Assembly: GCA_024280975.1 (NCBI GenBank) | Contig: JAMXLQ010000004.1 | Coordinates: 1 to 8,249 of the forward strand | Length of the DNA: 8,249 nt | Origin: Methanosarcina sp. | GTDB lineage: Archaea > Halobacteriota > Methanosarcinia > Methanosarcinales > Methanosarcinaceae | Reading direction: 5' to 3' | Shown here: positions 5,967 through 8,249 of the stretch, in pieces | Numbering within the stretch: position 1 is the first letter of the stretch | Layout: every line of letters begins with the position of its first letter | The notes under the pieces: model-generated | What the model saw: only the letters and a program-made list of their open reading frames with translations | The model's database searches: none | Told to the model about the DNA's origin: nothing | Made by a program: the position numbers and the translations under genes

Positions 5967-5994
5967 GTTTCGGTTCTTGGGGGAACCTTAACTC
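5965..5994 (+). terminator. Stem-loop after the DUF2298 gene
   Basis: A two-part stem overlaps the DUF2298 stop codon (TGA 5964-5966): gagtt/aactc (5965-5969 with 5990-5994) and ggttc/gaacc (5972-5976 with 5983-5987), separated by a 2x2 internal loop. No T-run follows, so it may be a processing or partial termination element rather than a strong terminator. Confidence 0.4.
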
Positions 5995-5999
5995 TGACT

Positions 6000-6009
6000 C
6001 ATATAAAAT
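6000..6009 (+). promoter_or_regulatory. TATA box for the glycosyltransferase gene
   Basis: Catataaaat is a strong archaeal TATA match. Initiation near 6030 would leave a leader of roughly 45-60 bases. It suggests the glycosyltransferase can be transcribed apart from the DUF2298 gene, though readthrough is also possible. Confidence 0.5.
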
Positions 6010-6060
6010 TCAGTTTATGCAAGTCATAAATTCGCTCGTTCCTAATACTGGAATGAAAAT

Positions 6061-6067
6061 AAAGGGG
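6061..6067 (+). promoter_or_regulatory. Shine-Dalgarno that bears on the glycosyltransferase start
   Basis: Aaagggg ends 23 bases before GTG 6091, too far for normal use, but only eight bases before an in-frame ATT at 6076. It therefore argues that translation starts upstream of 6091, at ATT 6076. Confidence 0.4.
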
Positions 6068-6090
6068 TATTATCCATTACCAGCGTTTCG

Positions 6091-7815
6091 GTGGTTTTGC
6101 CAGCTTATAACGAGGCAGCGAATATTGAAAAGGCTGTCTTTGTTACAGCTGAGACACTTACTAAAATAACTAATCACTTTGAGATCATCATAGCAGAAGA
6201 CGGCAGCACTGACGGTACGGATCAGATAGCTTTCAGTCTTGCAAAAAAGTACGATTATGTTGTTCACCTTCATTCGGATAAACGGCAGGGTCGGGGAAAA
6301 GCCCTTAGCAGGGCTTTTAAGGTCGCTTCAGGAGAAGTTCTCTGTTATATTGATGTGGACCTCGCAACAGATATGAAATATCTGGAGAGACTGGTCAGGG
6401 CTGTGAGCACGGATGGCTATGATTTTGCGACAGGCTCAAGAATGATGCCTGAAAGCGATGCAAAAAGGCCTTTTAAGCGGGAGTTTGCAAGCAGGGGATA
6501 TAATTTTCTGGTCAGGCTTTTTTTGCGTTCAAAACTCTATGATCACCAGTGCGGTTTTAAGGCTTTCAGGAGAGGAGCTGTCCTTGAACTTCTTAGCGAA
6601 GTCGAAAATGAGCACTGGTTTTGGGATACTGAAGTAATTGTGAGAGCCCAACACAAAGGATACAAAGTGATAGAATTTCCGGTTTATTGGAGGCACGGAG
6701 GGTCAAGCAAGGTTAATCTTGCAAAAGATGTCAAAGGAATGGGATTTGAGATATTCCGACTCTGGAGGGAACTCTCATTTCCGCTTGTTGTTTCAGGAAA
6801 AGGAAAAATCATTTTAACAGCCTCTCTTGCAGTCCTGATCCTTTCATTTGTTGCAACCTTCCTGGGCGCATCTGATATTCTGGAAAATATGAAGCAGGCA
6901 TCCTTCAAGACTCTTGTTCTTGCTTCGCTGGTATACTGCGTTTCCTGGCCTTTAAGAGGAGTCCGCTTCCAGCAGATCCTTAAAAGACTCGGAAATCAAT
7001 ATGGGCTTGGGTTTCTGACAGGCAGCATTTTTATCAGCCAGTCTGCAAACGTAATTCTACCGGCAAGGATAGGAGACCTGAGCAGGATGTATATCCTGAA
7101 AAAAAGCAAAGATCTTGACTTTACAACTAGCTTTTCCTCGCTGACCGTAGAAAGAGTCTTTGATATAGTTGCAATTACTTCCATAGCAATACTTGCGTCT
7201 TCAGGTGCTGCGTCCCGTTTTGAACTCGCTCCGTGGATGGACTCCCTGATAAAGCTGTCTGGACTTGCAGTAGTGCTTTTCTTTTTAATTCTATTTATTG
7301 TGTCTTTCCGAGAAAATTTCACTACAAAAATGTTGAAAACAGAAAATTCCCAGAACGGGCTCTCTGGAAAGATAAAGAGCTTTGCATTTACTTTTCTCCA
7401 CCAGATGAGTATCGTTGCCATACAGCCGAGTGCGTTTCTGGCAGTGACCGCGTCTTCTCTTCTTATATGGGGAACAGATATACTCACCTGTTTCCTGGTC
7501 CTTAAATCTTTTCCGACAGTAGGAGTAAACATCTCATCTACATATATGATTTCCCTGATTTTCCTGGCTGTAGCTCTGGGAAATATTGCAAAAACCTTTC
7601 CTATAACGCCTGGAGCCATAGGGACATATGAAGTTGCCCTTACTGCAGTCTTCGGGCTTGGGGGAATCAACCCTGAAATCGGGTTTACGGTTGCCGTGCT
7701 TGATCATATTATAAAGAACTCAATTACCTTGATTGGAGGCAGTTTTGCTCTCTCAGAACTAGGACTCAGGTGGAGAGAAGTGCTTTGCACGGATAAGGAA
7801 GTTTTGAATGGATAA
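6091..7815 (+). CDS. AglD-like glycosyltransferase: GT2 domain fused to UPF0104/LPG-synthase-type membrane domain
   Basis: The frame encodes 574 residues from GTG 6091. Residues 1-225 are a GT2, DPM1-type domain: VLPAYNE (2-8), EDGSTDGT nucleotide site (36-43), DVD metal motif (88-90), DHQCGFKAF (151-159), WDTE (178-181) and RHGGSSK (201-207). This class transfers a sugar from a nucleotide donor to dolichol phosphate at the cytoplasmic membrane face. Residues 238-560 hold about eight membrane segments with LPG-synthase-TM/UPF0104 marks: LPARIGDLSRMYIL (323-336), ERVFD (354-358) and PITPGAIGTYE (504-514). The same order occurs in Haloferax AglD, a dolichol-phosphate mannosylation enzyme; donor sugar here is unknown. 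The start is doubtful: GTG cuts into the first beta strand, the in-frame codons upstream (TSVSV) look native, and the Shine-Dalgarno favours ATT 6076. ATG 6053 is out of frame by one base. It follows the DUF2298 gene by 124 bases and probably supplies it with lipid-linked sugar. Confidence 0.88.
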   Translation: MVLPAYNEAANIEKAVFVTAETLTKITNHFEIIIAEDGSTDGTDQIAFSLAKKYDYVVHLHSDKRQGRGKALSRAFKVASGEVLCYIDVDLATDMKYLERLVRAVSTDGYDFATGSRMMPESDAKRPFKREFASRGYNFLVRLFLRSKLYDHQCGFKAFRRGAVLELLSEVENEHWFWDTEVIVRAQHKGYKVIEFPVYWRHGGSSKVNLAKDVKGMGFEIFRLWRELSFPLVVSGKGKIILTASLAVLILSFVATFLGASDILENMKQASFKTLVLASLVYCVSWPLRGVRFQQILKRLGNQYGLGFLTGSIFISQSANVILPARIGDLSRMYILKKSKDLDFTTSFSSLTVERVFDIVAITSIAILASSGAASRFELAPWMDSLIKLSGLAVVLFFLILFIVSFRENFTTKMLKTENSQNGLSGKIKSFAFTFLHQMSIVAIQPSAFLAVTASSLLIWGTDILTCFLVLKSFPTVGVNISSTYMISLIFLAVALGNIAKTFPITPGAIGTYEVALTAVFGLGGINPEIGFTVAVLDHIIKNSITLIGGSFALSELGLRWREVLCTDKEVLNG

Positions 7816-7960
7816 AACAAGATGAATCAGAATAATATAGGATCTCGTAAACTAAACCTACATTTTTAAACCAGAGAATTGAGAAGTGATTGGAGAACTA
7901 ACAAAAAGAATTAAAATAATAACCATATGCTTTATTCGAACTGATGGTTAAGTAGAACAA
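7816..7960 (+). promoter_or_regulatory. Spacer with ArsR promoter and candidate operator dyad
   Basis: A short T-run (7863-7867) may end the glycosyltransferase transcript. TATA-like ttaaaataat (7911-7920) is followed by a perfect 7-bp inverted repeat, taaccat (7920-7926) with atggtta (7944-7950), spacer 17 bases. The repeat lies between the TATA element and the ArsR start, where an autorepressor would bind. No strong Shine-Dalgarno precedes ATG 7961. Confidence 0.45.
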
Positions 7961-8249
7961 ATGTCTGAAAAAATTTTTGAAGTAAAGGGTGCATATCGTC
8001 TTCCGAAAGATGCGTTTGAGGCCGTGCATACGGCAATAAATGAAGATGTGGGAGAAATAGTTAGCTTGTTTAAGGTGCTTGCAGATACTACCCGCCTCAG
8101 AATTCTCAAAGCTCTTGAAGTTCAGAGCCTCTGTGTCTGTGTCCTTGTAGAGTGTACTGATCAGAAGCATTCGGCTCTTTCCTATCACCTTAAGTTGTTA
8201 AAAGAAGCAGGTTTAGTGGACTCGCGAAGAGAACGAAGTTTCCAGATAT
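7961..8249 (+). CDS. ArsR-family metalloregulator with CVC motif (3'-partial)
   Basis: From ATG 7961 the frame is open to the window edge, giving 96 complete residues; a stop at 7949-7951 rules out an earlier start. The winged-helix region is typical of ArsR/SmtB repressors: FKVLADTTRLRILKAL (37-52), then LCVCVLVEC (57-65), then the recognition helix HSALSYHLKLLKEAGLV (70-86), and the start of the wing. Cys58-Val-Cys60 lies where the ArsR/CadC ELCVCDL metal box occurs, with Cys65 as a possible third ligand, so it may sense arsenite, antimonite or a soft metal ion and release DNA on binding. About 30 residues precede the core helix, longer than the smallest ArsR proteins. Any target gene would be to the right, outside the window. 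Autoregulation is suggested by the upstream dyad (7920-7950). The ligand is inferred only from the cysteines. Confidence 0.85.
   Translation, partial: MSEKIFEVKGAYRLPKDAFEAVHTAINEDVGEIVSLFKVLADTTRLRILKALEVQSLCVCVLVECTDQKHSALSYHLKLLKEAGLVDSRRERSFQI

Noticed and set aside
6996..7670. Long antisense open frame (224 codons, - strand) within the glycosyltransferase gene
   Set aside because: It is rich in Arg, Ser and Ile without family features, has no ribosome site that I see, and lies wholly opposite a clearly conserved domain.

Overview
The window looks like a chromosomal segment of a methanogenic archaeon, most likely Methanosarcina or a close relative. This rests on archaeal-style TATA promoters, AT-rich spacers, Shine-Dalgarno sequences of the GGAG/GGGA type, and the gene families present: a Chlor_Arch_YYY/DUF2298 membrane protein, an AglD-like glycosyltransferase fused to a UPF0104-type membrane domain, and a DUF3303 protein. 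The genus is inferred from recognising the proteins, not from a search. I see no mobile element, CRISPR array, tRNA or rRNA.

Layout. (1) 3-1139 (+): C-terminal ~378 residues of an FAD-dependent amine-oxidase/HemY-like oxidoreductase whose N-terminal FAD-binding fold lies outside the window. (2) 1140-1569: a 430-base spacer. Its second half (about 1381-1550) rises sharply in G+C just after a TATA-like tract and can fold into hairpins, including a well-proportioned H-type pseudoknot directly upstream of the next gene's ribosome binding site. (3) 1570-1842 (+): a 90-residue DUF3303 protein. (4) 1843-1998: convergent spacer with two terminator-like hairpins. (5) 1999-3429 (-): an intact aldehyde dehydrogenase with all catalytic residues. 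(6) 3430-3800: divergent promoter region rich in TATA boxes, short repeats and dyads. (7) 3801-5966 (+): a 721-residue polytopic DUF2298 protein with GT-C-like character. (8) 5967-6090: hairpin plus a separate TATA box. (9) 6091-7815 (+): a GT2 glycosyltransferase fused to a lysylphosphatidylglycerol-synthase-like membrane domain, with an uncertain start. (10) 7816-7960: promoter and dyad, then 7961 to the window end (+): an ArsR-family repressor with a CVC metal-site motif, cut by the window edge.

How the genes fit together. Genes 7 and 9 make biochemical sense as a pair. AglD/DPM1-type enzymes load a sugar onto dolichol phosphate on the cytoplasmic face, and GT-C-type membrane enzymes use such lipid-linked sugars on the outer face. 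They may serve S-layer, N-glycan or surface-polysaccharide assembly. This is inference from family and adjacency. The aldehyde dehydrogenase, DUF3303 protein and ArsR regulator appear to be independent transcription units.

The most interesting unexplained signal is the G+C-rich, foldable stretch at 1381-1550, a candidate cis-regulatory RNA or small RNA.
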